Assembly (NCBI GenBank): GCA_009780585.1
Contig: WQZS01000002.1
Span: 124,001-188,000 of the forward strand
Direction of reading: 5' to 3'
Origin: Defluviitaleaceae bacterium
Lineage (GTDB): Bacteria > Bacillota > Clostridia > Lachnospirales > WQUN01
DNA length: 64,000 bases
The notes beneath the pieces were generated by a model. That model was not told the origin of the DNA and ran no database searches. It was given only the letters and a program-made list of their open reading frames with translations. The position numbers were made by a program, and so were the translations under genes. This document shows positions 42,794 to 51,696 of this stretch, piece by piece; within the stretch, counting starts at the first letter, position 1; each line of letters begins with the position of its first letter.

Positions 42794-43603
42794 TTATCCA
42801 TGCAATTTCGCTTTCCTTGCCTGCCGTTGGTCACGTTTATGGATAAGGAAGAGCATTGCCAAGATCACCAGGAACATAAGCGTAGAGAGCGCGTTGATTT
42901 GCGGCTGTACGCCGCGCCGCGCCATCGAGAAGATGAGGATCGACAAATTCTGCACGCCCGCGCCCGTCGTAAAGAAGCTGACCATAAAATCATCTATCGA
43001 AAGCGTAAACGCCAGCATCGCACCCGTGACCACCCCCGGCCATATCTCCGGCAATATAACCTGCACGAACGCGCGCAGGGGTGTCGCGCCGAGGTCGAGG
43101 GCGGCTTCGTAGAGGTTGGCATCGATTTGGCGCAGCTTGGGTATAACCGAAAGGATCACATACGGCACGTTAAACATTACGTGCGAAAGCAACAGCGTGG
43201 TAAAGCCCATGCGCCCGATACCCAGCGTACGGATTACGAAGAGGTATAAAACCATCAGGCTCAAGCCCGTTACGATGTCCGGCATCATGACGGGGATGCG
43301 GCTAATGCCCATTACCACGGCCTTTGGGCGGCGTTTCATTTTATCGATGCCCACGGCGGCAAGGGTACCGATCGCCGTGGCGATTACCGTGGAGAATACA
43401 CCGATTAACAGCGTATTGCGCAGCGCAAGCGCGATTTGCGGGTCGTTAAAAAGTACGCGGTACCAATCCAGCGTAAAGCCTTCCCAATTGGCGCGCGAAC
43501 GGGAGGCGTTAAACGAAAAGACCATCAAAACCAATATAGGCGCGTACAGGAAGAAGAGGATAAGCCCGAGGTAGAGCTTCTTTACGGCTTTGTGCAGGCT
43601 CAT
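42794..43603 (-). CDS. potC: Spermidine/putrescine ABC transporter permease
   Basis: A 269-residue membrane protein with about six hydrophobic segments, first LYLGLILFFLYAPILVLMVF. The permease EAA loop reads EAALDLGATPLRAFVQVILP. It forms the channel with PotB in the cytoplasmic membrane. ATGA overlap with potB, and potD follows after 19 nt. Confidence 0.93.
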   Translation of the reverse strand: MSLHKAVKKLYLGLILFFLYAPILVLMVFSFNASRSRANWEGFTLDWYRVLFNDPQIALALRNTLLIGVFSTVIATAIGTLAAVGIDKMKRRPKAVVMGISRIPVMMPDIVTGLSLMVLYLFVIRTLGIGRMGFTTLLLSHVMFNVPYVILSVIPKLRQIDANLYEAALDLGATPLRAFVQVILPEIWPGVVTGAMLAFTLSIDDFMVSFFTTGAGVQNLSILIFSMARRGVQPQINALSTLMFLVILAMLFLIHKRDQRQARKAKLHG

Positions 43604-44466
43604 ATGATCGTACTCCTTCCTTGGTTTTCGCCTTTATCGAATAAAGAAAGGATGACCATGCTCGCCACCATCAACAGCATCATGATTACGGCAATGGCCG
43701 AGCCGAAATGCCAATCCCCCACATTGAGGAATTGCATTTCCACCAGGTTGCCCAACAGAAAGTATTGCTGTCCGCCCAACAAATTGGAGATAATGAAGGT
43801 CGCCGCCCCCGGCATAAAGACCATCGTAATGCCGGAGATAACCCCCGGCAGGCTCAATGGGAACACCACGCGCGCGAACACCGACACCCCGCCCGCGCCC
43901 AAGTCCTGCGCGGCTTCGATCAAGCGGGGGTCCATCTTTTTGAGCGACGTATAAATAGGAAGGATCATAAACGGCAGGAAGTTATACACCATGCCCAGCA
44001 GTACGGCGGCATCGGTGTACAGGATATCGATCATGGGCAAGCCCATACGAGAAAGGAGCTGGTTAACCAAGCCGTTGCGTTCCAATATCGTAAGCCACGC
44101 GTAGGTGCGCAGCAAAAAGTTCATCCACATGGGTACGAGCAGCATAAAAAGCAGAACGGACTTTTCGCTGTATTCCTTGCGGGTCATGATGTACGCGACG
44201 GGATAACCCAGCAAAAGGCAAATCCCCGTGCTTTGCAACGCCAGCCGAATACTGCGCAACGCCACGCTTACGAATATCCGCTCACGCAGGGGTTGGTCCA
44301 TCCCCGGGGTAATGGGCGCGAAGAAACGGCGGAAATGGTCAAACGTAAATATAGTATTGCCGTCCGGCCCCGTGGCCGTAACGCTGTAATACACCACCAG
44401 CAAAAGCGGCACGACAATGAATATCCCCATCCATAAAATATAGGGATAGGCGAACAGCCGCTTCAA
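43600..44466 (-). CDS. potB: Spermidine/putrescine ABC transporter permease
   Basis: A 288-residue membrane protein. Start: TTG at 44466 overlaps the potA stop (TTGA), nine bases behind GGAGGG, and gives the normal PotB beginning ([18 protein letters not shown]). A frame extension to 44610 would lie inside potA. The EAA loop is [20 protein letters not shown]. It pairs with PotC. Confidence 0.92.
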   Translation of the reverse strand: MKRLFAYPYILWMGIFIVVPLLLVVYYSVTATGPDGNTIFTFDHFRRFFAPITPGMDQPLRERIFVSVALRSIRLALQSTGICLLLGYPVAYIMTRKEYSEKSVLLFMLLVPMWMNFLLRTYAWLTILERNGLVNQLLSRMGLPMIDILYTDAAVLLGMVYNFLPFMILPIYTSLKKMDPRLIEAAQDLGAGGVSVFARVVFPLSLPGVISGITMVFMPGAATFIISNLLGGQQYFLLGNLVEMQFLNVGDWHFGSAIAVIMMLLMVASMVILSLFDKGENQGRSTII

Positions 44467-45551
44467 CTCGCCGAACCCTCCGCGCCTTTTATACCGGATT
44501 CCGTATTTCGTTTTCCGTTTTCCTTTTTCATGACATGGATTAGATCCGGTGCTATATCGAGCCCCACTTCTTCGCCCGCGGGGGCTTGTACGGTGGAGTG
44601 TATCTTCCACAGGAAGCCTTGCGCTTCAACGTGCATTTCGTAGTGTACGCCTTTGAAGATAACCTGCGTGACACGGCCTTTTACGCGTCCTTCGTTTTGT
44701 GCGCAGATGCGTACATCCTCGGGGCGTACGACGATATCAACGGCTTCGTTCTGCGCGAAGCCTTTGTCGATACACGCGAACTCCGCGTTCGCAAAGGACA
44801 CGCGGAAGTCCTCCCGCATGATGCCTTCGAGTATGTTGCTTTCGCCGATAAACCGCGCGACGAAGGCGTTCTTCGGTTCGTTATAGATATCTTCGGGTTT
44901 GCCGATTTGTAGGATGCGTCCTTCGTTCATGACGGCGATCGTGTCCGACATGGTGAGGGCTTCCTCTTGGTCGTGAGTGACGAAAACGAAGGTTATGCCC
45001 AATTCGCGCTGCATGTTTTTAAGCTCGACTTGCATTTCCTTACGCAGTTGCAAATCCAGCGCGCCCAACGGCTCGTCCAACAAAAGCACCTGCGGTTCGT
45101 TTGCCAAGGCGCGGGCGATGGCTACACGCTGCTGCTGGCCACCCGAAAGGGAAAGGGTACTGCGGCTTTCATACCCCTCGAGGTTGACGAGCCGCAGCAT
45201 GTCGGCAATTTTTTTATTGATAACCTCACGGGGCTTTTTTTTGATTTTTAAACCGAACGCGACGTTGCCCGCCACGTCCAAATGCGGGAACAGCGCGTAC
45301 CGCTGAAAGATCGTATTGAGGGGCCTTTTGTGCGGCGGCGTATGCAAAATAGACGTGCCGTTAAACAGCACGTCGCCCGTGGTCGGCTGCTCGAAGCCGC
45401 CGATGATGCGCAGGGTTGTGGTCTTTCCGCAGCCGCTGGGGCCCAGCAACGTAAGGAATTCGTTTTGGTTTATGTACAAATCCACATGGTTAAGCACGGT
45501 TTGCTTACCGTAGGTCATGGAAACATCGACAAGGTCAATGATGCGGTTCAT
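44463..45551 (-). CDS. potA: Spermidine/putrescine ABC transporter ATPase
   Basis: A 362-residue protein. Walker A is [14 protein letters not shown], the signature [15 protein letters not shown], Walker [13 protein letters not shown] and the H-loop VTHDQEEAL. The C-terminal TOBE region reads [10 protein letters not shown]. It energises polyamine uptake. Start: ATG 45551 behind AAAGAGGTGG. The last 25 residues ([15 protein letters not shown]) are unusual and lie over a degenerate copy of the short repeat seen in mutS2. Confidence 0.95.
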   Translation of the reverse strand: MNRIIDLVDVSMTYGKQTVLNHVDLYINQNEFLTLLGPSGCGKTTTLRIIGGFEQPTTGDVLFNGTSILHTPPHKRPLNTIFQRYALFPHLDVAGNVAFGLKIKKKPREVINKKIADMLRLVNLEGYESRSTLSLSGGQQQRVAIARALANEPQVLLLDEPLGALDLQLRKEMQVELKNMQRELGITFVFVTHDQEEALTMSDTIAVMNEGRILQIGKPEDIYNEPKNAFVARFIGESNILEGIMREDFRVSFANAEFACIDKGFAQNEAVDIVVRPEDVRICAQNEGRVKGRVTQVIFKGVHYEMHVEAQGFLWKIHSTVQAPAGEEVGLDIAPDLIHVMKKENGKRNTESGIKGAEGSAS

Positions 45552-45601
45552 ACTAACCACCTCTTTGTCAGTTCAGAATACGGAATTCAGAATCCCGCAT
45601 T

Positions 45602-46144
45602 TTAAAAACTTGGCGGGCTGCTTACCCATATTATTGAAGTTTCGTGCGTGGTGTGGTTTTCGAGGTAATAGGGCTGTGTGGCGTGGTAGTAGATGCTGTC
45701 GCCCTTTTTGATTTTCCAATTTAACTTGCCTCTGTGAAGGGTTGCGCCGCCGGAAAGCACATAGCCGAACACTTCACCCGCGTGGGGGGCATATTCCTGT
45801 GTACGCCCGCCGGGAAAGAGGGTGAGCAGAATCGGCTCCATGTCGTTCTTTTGCGCGTCGGGGATGATCCACGTAATGCGGTGCTTCAATTCCTCGTCGT
45901 CCACGGTGTAGGCGTCCTCTTGCTTGTAGCGTACGGTGGGTTCGGCGGTCGTTTCGCGGAAGAATTCCGCGGGAGTGGTGCCCATACATTCTAGGATATC
46001 CACCAGCGTAGCAATCGAGGGGGAGGATTGGTCGCGTTCTATCTGCGAAATAAAACCCTTCGAAAGGTCGCACCTGATGGCCAGTTCCTCCTGCGTGAGG
46101 TGGGTACGTAAGCGCAGACGCTTGAGCTTGTCGCCGATTTGCAT
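45602..46144 (-). CDS. XRE-family regulator with C-terminal cupin, likely polyamine-responsive
   Basis: A 180-residue protein. Residues 1-60 form the helix-turn-helix (LTQEELAIRCDLSKGFISQI, SPSIATLVDIL). Residues about 105-175 form a small cupin (GEVFGYVLSGGATLHRGKL). This is the PuuR/PotR type found at the head of potABCD operons, where it controls polyamine uptake. Start: ATG 46144 behind GGAGGG. A pair of direct repeats upstream may be its operator. Confidence 0.88.
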   Translation of the reverse strand: MQIGDKLKRLRLRTHLTQEELAIRCDLSKGFISQIERDQSSPSIATLVDILECMGTTPAEFFRETTAEPTVRYKQEDAYTVDDEELKHRITWIIPDAQKNDMEPILLTLFPGGRTQEYAPHAGEVFGYVLSGGATLHRGKLNWKIKKGDSIYYHATQPYYLENHTTHETSIIWVSSPPSF

Positions 46145-46178
46145 GGAACCCTCCTTCACCCGCGCGCGGTTTTGCCTT

Positions 46179-46208
46179 ACTAAACATAAAGTCAAGAACC
46201 ACTAAACA
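46179..46208 (-). promoter_or_regulatory. Candidate operator upstream of the pot operon
   Basis: ACTAAACA occurs at 46179-46186 and again at 46201-46208, 22 bp apart, two helical turns. On the minus strand a TTGACT lies between them. The spacing suits binding of an XRE dimer on one DNA face. No clear -10 box was identified. Confidence 0.4.
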
Positions 46209-46262
46209 GCGTGCATTAAAGCATATATTTTTTTGGATGTCAAATAAAATTAAAATTCAACT

Positions 46263-46289
46263 AAAAAAGCCTCCCCACGATGGGAAGGC
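46263..46289 (-). terminator. Rho-independent terminator of the lipoprotein gene
   Basis: On the minus strand GCCTTCCC pairs with GGGGAGGC (one G-T pair) around a five-base loop, followed by six T. It lies 20 nt after the stop codon at 46308. Confidence 0.9.
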
Positions 46290-46307
46290 GTTTACGTTGC
46301 CGGATTT

Positions 46308-46856
46308 TTATGGTTCCCGTACTTCAAACTCCGCCCATATCGTACCGGCCCATACGGTTTCACGGTCGCGCTCGGGGAATTCGGGGCATGACTTTACGAT
46401 TGCCGCGTTTTTAACGAGGCGATATGTTCCGGGCAGGAAACCGTTTATTATCGCAAGCCCATCCGTATCCAACGTATGTTGAAACGGATGATGGGGAGGC
46501 TCCACCAAAGGAAATAGCATCGCTCCATCCGTAATGGGATAATAATGCCATCCGTTTGTTCCCTTCTTAACAAGGGAAAACGTATAACCGTGACTTATCC
46601 AATGATCAGGTTCATCCGTCACCAGCACCATTGTTGCGGTTATCTCCTCAACGCCGAATTCATATATTTTGTAATCGGTGGTATATGAAATCGTTTCGGG
46701 GAATGAATCATTTGAAAACATAAATAAGACCGCATTGTCTATGTCAATCATTGCGCACAGGTGACATTCGTCTTGCGCGTTGCGATGGCAACTTGAAAAT
46801 AGGGTTATCAACGTGATGCAAAAAATGATAGCAACAGTTTTATACATACATTTCAT
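46308..46856 (-). CDS. Small lipoprotein of unknown function
   Basis: A 182-residue protein. KTVAIIFCITLITLFSSC is a lipoprotein signal ending in the modified Cys near residue 22. The mature part is mainly beta and ends with GFLPGTYRLVKNAAIVKS, like an immunoglobulin-type or carboxypeptidase-regulatory-like strand arrangement. Start taken at ATG 46856 after GGGGTGATG. It is flanked by terminators and transcribed alone. No function was recognised. Confidence 0.7.
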   Translation of the reverse strand: MKCMYKTVAIIFCITLITLFSSCHRNAQDECHLCAMIDIDNAVLFMFSNDSFPETISYTTDYKIYEFGVEEITATMVLVTDEPDHWISHGYTFSLVKKGTNGWHYYPITDGAMLFPLVEPPHHPFQHTLDTDGLAIINGFLPGTYRLVKNAAIVKSCPEFPERDRETVWAGTIWAEFEVREP

Positions 46857-46955
46857 AACAACATCACCCCAATTGTTGATTGAAAGCACCACGCACTTTA
46901 TTTTATCACGAACTTATTATAATACAAAATGCCCCATCCATGTTATTCTTGTTGA

Positions 46956-46990
46956 AATAAAAACGGCAGCCGTAAAAACCCGACCGCCGT
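46956..46990 (-). terminator. Rho-independent terminator of the PLDc_N membrane gene
   Basis: On the minus strand ACGGCGG and CTGCCGT form a short stem with a larger loop, followed by TTTTTATTT. It lies about 33 nt after the stop codon at 47023. Confidence 0.7.
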
Positions 46991-47022
46991 CCATTATATT
47001 TTTTAATTCTCCGCGTATATTT

Positions 47023-47661
47023 TTACCGCCATCGTACGATGATATCCACATCGTGGGCGTTATCGAATTCCAGCGTCACCCTTATCCTGCCCGGTTCGAA
47101 GGCGCTCATATCGATGGATGAATGGAAGCTGCCGGTTATATCGATTGCTTCCATCCGCTCCCCTTGTTCGAGCCTTAGGCTTACATTGCCGTTACTGTAA
47201 CCGGATACGTGGAAGGCGTTCAATTGCCGCGCGTTAAGGTCAAGGGTTCGGTACACCCACCCGTTAACGCTCCTTGCCCGAAAGTTCCATTCGCGGTTGT
47301 TAATGGAGTTGCTGCTGCTTATAAATGTACCGTTCCGTCCGGAGGAAAGGCCGGAAAAATCACTTTGGACAAAATGGATGATCCCCATGACGAACAACAC
47401 AGCCGATAAAAAGAAAATGACGGACATAACGACAGCCGGTATTTTGAAGCGGTTACCGTTCGTTATGCCTTTCTTTGTCCGGCCTATCAGCAGGTAGAGG
47501 ATGATCCCGACGGGGAACACGAGCATAACCAATAAAACCCACAATACGGGGGGTTGGCAGCTTCTTACCTTCGCATCATTGAACGTCCATAACGCCAGGA
47601 TAATGACCAAACCGATAACCGCCAAGGAAAACACGCTTGTTCCTACGATAAATAAAGCCAT
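47023..47661 (-). CDS. Membrane protein with PLDc_N domain and extracellular beta domain
   Basis: A 212-residue protein. Three hydrophobic segments: about 5-27, LWVLLVMLVFPVGIILYLLI at 40-60 with the PLDc_N pattern, and VVMSVIFFLSAVLFVMGII at 76-96. The remaining 115 residues look like a soluble beta domain, probably outside the cell. PLDc_N domains occur at the N-terminus of cardiolipin synthases and of many small membrane proteins; no catalytic HKD motif is present. AGGAGG precedes the ATG. Function unknown. Confidence 0.75.
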   Translation of the reverse strand: MALFIVGTSVFSLAVIGLVIILALWTFNDAKVRSCQPPVLWVLLVMLVFPVGIILYLLIGRTKKGITNGNRFKIPAVVMSVIFFLSAVLFVMGIIHFVQSDFSGLSSGRNGTFISSSNSINNREWNFRARSVNGWVYRTLDLNARQLNAFHVSGYSNGNVSLRLEQGERMEAIDITGSFHSSIDMSAFEPGRIRVTLEFDNAHDVDIIVRWR

Positions 47662-47865
47662 GTAAAGCCTCCTGTAAATATGTTTTTTGTCTTAGCGGGA
47701 CGTCCCCGCCGAAGCGGTAGTATATAACATAAACGGTGTAGAGTCCATGACGTTTCCGGGCACAATGGATGCCCCATAACTTGCCAAACCCGTTATCCTT
47801 GATGTAGCATGAAACGGATGAATTCGTACGCAAAATGTGTACATGATACGAGAGGAGTTACCCCC

Positions 47866-49377
47866 ATGGTACTTTCCGCGTTGGAACCTAAGGCATTTTT
47901 CAAGCATTTTGAGGCTATCAGCCAAATCCCGCGGGGCTCGGGCAATGAAAAAACCGTTAGCGATTACGTAACGGCCTTCGCCCGCGGTTTGGGTTATGAA
48001 GTGGTGCAGGACGGATTAATGAACGTTATCATTTATAAACCCGCATCCGCCGGTTATGAGGACAAACCTTCGATTATCCTCCAAGGCCACCTCGACATGG
48101 TGTGTGAAAAAAACGCGGGCACGGAACACGATTTTATGAAAGACCCGCTTCAATTATATATTAACGGTGACTTCGTGAAGGCAAAAGGCACGACCCTCGG
48201 CGCGGACAACGGCACGGCGGTAGCTATTTGCATGGCTTTGCTGGAAGATAAAAGCCTCCCCCACCCCGCGCTTGAAATGATCCTTACCGTGGAAGAAGAA
48301 GTCGGCATGGCGGGCGCGGAGGGATTGGATGCTTCGCTGCTTACCGCCACGCGCATGATCAATTTGGATTCAAGCGAGGAAAATATCATCACCATCGGGT
48401 GCGCGGCAGGGGTTACGGTGGAATATAACCTTCCGCTAACGCGGCAAATAATCGATGGGGAGGGTTCCTCAAAGCAACCCTTAAACGAGACGAATGAAGG
48501 CACAGAGGGGATGCCCCCCCTTCAATCGCCCTCCGCGTTTACTTTAACGGTCAAAGGATTACACGGCGGTCATTCCGGCGCGGACATTAACAAGGGCCGC
48601 GGGAACGCCAACGTTATATTAGGTTGCGTGCTGACGGCGTTGGAAAAGGATTGTGGTATACGCTTGGCGGAAATAAAAGGGGGGATGAAGCTCAACGCCA
48701 TCCCCCGGGAAGCGGCAGCGGATTTTGTTGTCAGCGCCGGACACGCGGGTAAAATCGCGGCTTGTGTTGAAGAATACGCGCGTTCCTTCGGCGGAATGTA
48801 CAAGGACGCCGACCCCGGGCTTGCGATAACCTGTGTGCCTACGGACCCGCCGGAGTGCGTTTTCTCCCAAGACTGCTCGGACAAGGTCATCACGTCGCTG
48901 TTGCTTTTGCCCAACGGTGTGCAAGTCATGAGCGACGAAATACCCAACCTCGTAGCCGCGTCGTGTAACGTTGGGGTAGTGGAAACCGCGGAAAACCATG
49001 TGCGGATTTCGTGCTTCCCGCGCGGGGCGTCCAAGGAATATTTGGCCGGTATGGAACGGCAAATCCGTGAGCTGGCGGCCCGCACGGGCGCGGAAACGCG
49101 CTTTATCGAACGCAGCCCCGCGTGGGCGTATAACCCCGAGTCGCGGTTGCTTAAGACCGTAGTGGAAACCTACGAACGTCTTAACAACACGGAACCCGTC
49201 GTCACCGCGCTCCACGCGGGCCTTGAATGCGGTATTTTGGCTGAAAAGCTGCCGGGCTTGGACATCGTTTCCCTGGGGCCGGATACCTTCGACTTGCATA
49301 CGCCCGACGAACGGCTGTCGATTTCTTCGGCGCAGCGGGTGTGGAAGTTTATATTGGCGTTGCTTGAGGCGTTGTAA
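47866..49377 (+). CDS. pepD: Aminoacyl-histidine dipeptidase (peptidase D)
   Basis: A 503-residue M20-family metallopeptidase. IILQGHLDMVCEK and TTLGADNGTAVA supply zinc ligands, ILTVEEEVGMAGA the catalytic glutamate, and GLHGGHSGADI the dimerisation region; a late HAGLECG provides the last ligand. It cleaves dipeptides such as Xaa-His in the cytoplasm. Start: ATG 47866 after GAGAGGAG. A roughly 20-residue polar insert (GEGSSKQPLNETNEGTEG) precedes the lid domain. Confidence 0.93.
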   Translation: MVLSALEPKAFFKHFEAISQIPRGSGNEKTVSDYVTAFARGLGYEVVQDGLMNVIIYKPASAGYEDKPSIILQGHLDMVCEKNAGTEHDFMKDPLQLYINGDFVKAKGTTLGADNGTAVAICMALLEDKSLPHPALEMILTVEEEVGMAGAEGLDASLLTATRMINLDSSEENIITIGCAAGVTVEYNLPLTRQIIDGEGSSKQPLNETNEGTEGMPPLQSPSAFTLTVKGLHGGHSGADINKGRGNANVILGCVLTALEKDCGIRLAEIKGGMKLNAIPREAAADFVVSAGHAGKIAACVEEYARSFGGMYKDADPGLAITCVPTDPPECVFSQDCSDKVITSLLLLPNGVQVMSDEIPNLVAASCNVGVVETAENHVRISCFPRGASKEYLAGMERQIRELAARTGAETRFIERSPAWAYNPESRLLKTVVETYERLNNTEPVVTALHAGLECGILAEKLPGLDIVSLGPDTFDLHTPDERLSISSAQRVWKFILALLEAL

Positions 49378-49389
49378 TCGGCGGAAGGG

Positions 49390-50217
49390 TTATAACACCG
49401 CCACCAAATCACCGCCGCAGCGCGTTTTCTCCACCGATTCGGCAAGGATGTTCAACGCCTTTTGGTAGCTTAAGCCGCCCGTGGGGATTTGGCAGATGCC
49501 GATACGCAGCGAAAGGGGGATTTCGTGCGCTTCGAACGGTACGCATGTGCCGTTCATCCCCGTGATCTTGCGCGCGAGGGCTTCCGCGTCCGCAAGGGCT
49601 TCGAAGCGCGTAACCGCGGCGAATTCGTCCCCGCCGATACGGAACAGGAGCATATCCTCGCCCAGTTCCCGTTCCACCCGCGCGAAGGTTTCCGCAATTA
49701 CCGCGTCCCCCGCGGCATAACCGTAATTTTTATTTACCTTTTCAAAACCCGCGATATCGACGCTTAGTACATACGTACCGCCCAGTTTTTTTAATTCGTC
49801 GTAAAGCTCGCTTACGTCCAATGGTTTCCTTTTTAACATATCAAATCCTCCTTGATCCCTTTCGATGATAAATTTGGGTTGAAGCTCCGTAAACCGCCGC
49901 GTCCTGCGGAATTTATCCGGCGATATGCCCCAAAACCGCTTAAAGGCGCGCGAGAAGGCTTCCGGTGAACCATATTGGTAATCGTACGCGATGTTCGTAA
50001 CGCTTGCGCCGCTTTCCAATAACGCCCGCGAGGCAAGGCTCAGCCTGCGCTTGGTGATGTATACGCTCACCGAGCAGCCGAAGGCATAGCCGAACAGCTT
50101 TTGCAAACCCGAATACGATAAATAACAGGCCGCGGCTAAGTCGGCGGCGTTCATCGGCTCGCGCAAACGTTGTTCCACGATTTCCAGCGCGGCGGTCAAG
50201 ACGGAGATATCCCGCAT
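49390..50217 (-). CDS. AraC-type DNA-binding domain fused to a GGDEF diguanylate cyclase domain
   Basis: A 275-residue protein. Residues 1-105 are two AraC helix-turn-helix motifs (MNAADLAAACYLSYSGLQKL, SVTNIAYDYQYGSPEAFSRA). Residues about 145-275 form a GGDEF domain with the intact RIGGDEFAAVT, VDIAGFEKVNKNYGYAAGD and a normal C-terminal half. No RxxD product-inhibition site was seen before the motif. The order, DNA-binding first and cyclase last, is uncommon. It may make cyclic di-GMP when bound to DNA, or use the GGDEF fold as a sensor. GGGAGGAG precedes the ATG. Confidence 0.88.
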   Translation of the reverse strand: MRDISVLTAALEIVEQRLREPMNAADLAAACYLSYSGLQKLFGYAFGCSVSVYITKRRLSLASRALLESGASVTNIAYDYQYGSPEAFSRAFKRFWGISPDKFRRTRRFTELQPKFIIERDQGGFDMLKRKPLDVSELYDELKKLGGTYVLSVDIAGFEKVNKNYGYAAGDAVIAETFARVERELGEDMLLFRIGGDEFAAVTRFEALADAEALARKITGMNGTCVPFEAHEIPLSLRIGICQIPTGGLSYQKALNILAESVEKTRCGGDLVAVL

Positions 50218-50305
50218 GGTTCACTCCTCCCGGGTGAGTGTACGCACAGTATACCCGCGGCGAATCCCCTTTACATGATTATTTCGCTACAACTTAATAA
50301 TTTAA

Positions 50306-50881
50306 TTAATCCTTTACCCCTTTGCCCGCCAACACACCGAAGACTGTATAAAACAATATTTTTATATCTAATAGGAAGCCCATATCCTTCGCGTATTCCC
50401 CGTCCAATGCGGCCTTTTGGGGGATGGGCAGCTCGTCGCGGCCGCTGACTTGGGCGAGGCCGGTCAATCCCACTTGGATGGCGTTGGCACCGTATTTTTC
50501 CCGTTCGGCGATGAGGTCGTCCTGGTTCCATAGTGCGGGACGGGGACCAATTAAGGTAAGGTCACCCTTGATTATGTTAAGGATTTGGGGAAGCTCGTCC
50601 AGGCTCGACTTGCGCAGGAAACGCCCCACGGGGGTAATCAACGCGCGGGGGTTTTGTAACAAGTGGGTGGGTACGTCTTTAGGGGCGTTTGTGTACATAC
50701 TGCGGAATTTGTAGATTTGGAAGAAACGGAGGTTTTTACCGTACCGTTTTTGCTTGAAGAGGATGGGACCGGGGGAGGACAACTTTACACACAATGCGAT
50801 GACCGCCATGAGGGGTATCCACAACGGCGCGAACAGCAGGATGAATAAAAGATCTATCATGCGTTTTATGTGGATGTACAT
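50306..50881 (-). CDS. Monotopic phosphoglycosyltransferase (PglC/WcaJ-type)
   Basis: A 191-residue protein. One membrane-associated helix (DLLFILLFAPLWIPLMAVIA) is followed by GPILFKQKRYGKNLRFF, YKFRSMY, the catalytic pair in KSSLDELPQ and LIGPRPAL. It moves a sugar 1-phosphate from UDP-sugar to undecaprenyl phosphate, the first membrane step of a glycan. The small size is that of PglC. It overlaps the SDR gene by 16 nt; the 4,6-dehydratase two genes upstream would make its substrate. Confidence 0.9.
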   Translation of the reverse strand: MYIHIKRMIDLLFILLFAPLWIPLMAVIALCVKLSSPGPILFKQKRYGKNLRFFQIYKFRSMYTNAPKDVPTHLLQNPRALITPVGRFLRKSSLDELPQILNIIKGDLTLIGPRPALWNQDDLIAEREKYGANAIQVGLTGLAQVSGRDELPIPQKAALDGEYAKDMGFLLDIKILFYTVFGVLAGKGVKD

Positions 50882-51687
50882 ACGGATGCCCTAACGCTTT
50901 CTTCGTAGTCGGTTACATTATATTCCGCTTCGTCCCCGGTATGCCCGTACGTTAGGGAGCCGAATAGCTTATGCAATGAAGGAACGCGTTTTATCAATAA
51001 ATGTATGAATGGATTAAAGAAGCGGGTTGTGCGTATTTTTTTGTTAAAACACGCGGCAATGAATTGTACAAGGTGCGTGGTATTTATATATTCTGTGTTT
51101 TGCGGTTGGAATATACCGCAGACGGTTTTATCGATTGCTTGGCACAGAAATTCGCATAGGTTATCGATGTAGATCATGCTGCGGCGGTTGGGGACGTTTG
51201 GGAAGATAGGGACGCGCTTGGCTAACCGCACCAGCCGCGGGAAGTTGCCCCTGCACCCCGGGCCGTATACCATGGGCGGCCTGACGATACAGATATGAAA
51301 GTCGGGGGAGGATAATTTTTGCAATTCCTGTTCGGCTTTGCGTTTGCTTCCGCCGTAGAAGTCGCGGGGGTCGTCGTTGAGTACGGACATACTGCTTAGG
51401 AAGATGAATTGCTTGACACCGCTTGCTTTCGCTTTCTTTGCCGCTTCGACGGTTAAATCGCAGTTGATTTGGTAATAGAGGGCTTTCATGTCTTTTTTTT
51501 GTTTTTCGTGGGCGATGCCCGCGACGTGAAGGACTGTATCGAACGCGGACATATCCGCCGCTTGCCAGCGGTTTTCGCGGGCATCAACGGTTACGGTGTT
51601 AAAACGGTCGGCGGCATAAGACGCGAAGCGCGTACCGATATAACTGCCTTGGCCGATGATTAGGACAGTTTTTACAATGGATTGCAT
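50866..51687 (-). CDS. NAD-dependent SDR epimerase/dehydratase for a nucleotide sugar
   Basis: A 273-residue protein. It begins VLIIGQGSYIGTRFASY (nucleotide loop, atypical GQGSYIG). HVAGIAHE, SSMSVL, the YGGSK pair (Tyr and Lys of the SDR site), VRPPMVYGPG and a C-terminal variable region follow. It is likely to reduce or epimerise the 4-keto-sugar made by the neighbouring 4,6-dehydratase. The product is not predictable. Confidence 0.8.
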   Translation of the reverse strand: MQSIVKTVLIIGQGSYIGTRFASYAADRFNTVTVDARENRWQAADMSAFDTVLHVAGIAHEKQKKDMKALYYQINCDLTVEAAKKAKASGVKQFIFLSSMSVLNDDPRDFYGGSKRKAEQELQKLSSPDFHICIVRPPMVYGPGCRGNFPRLVRLAKRVPIFPNVPNRRSMIYIDNLCEFLCQAIDKTVCGIFQPQNTEYINTTHLVQFIAACFNKKIRTTRFFNPFIHLLIKRVPSLHKLFGSLTYGHTGDEAEYNVTDYEESVRASVCTST

Positions 51688-51696
51688 TTGTATAAG

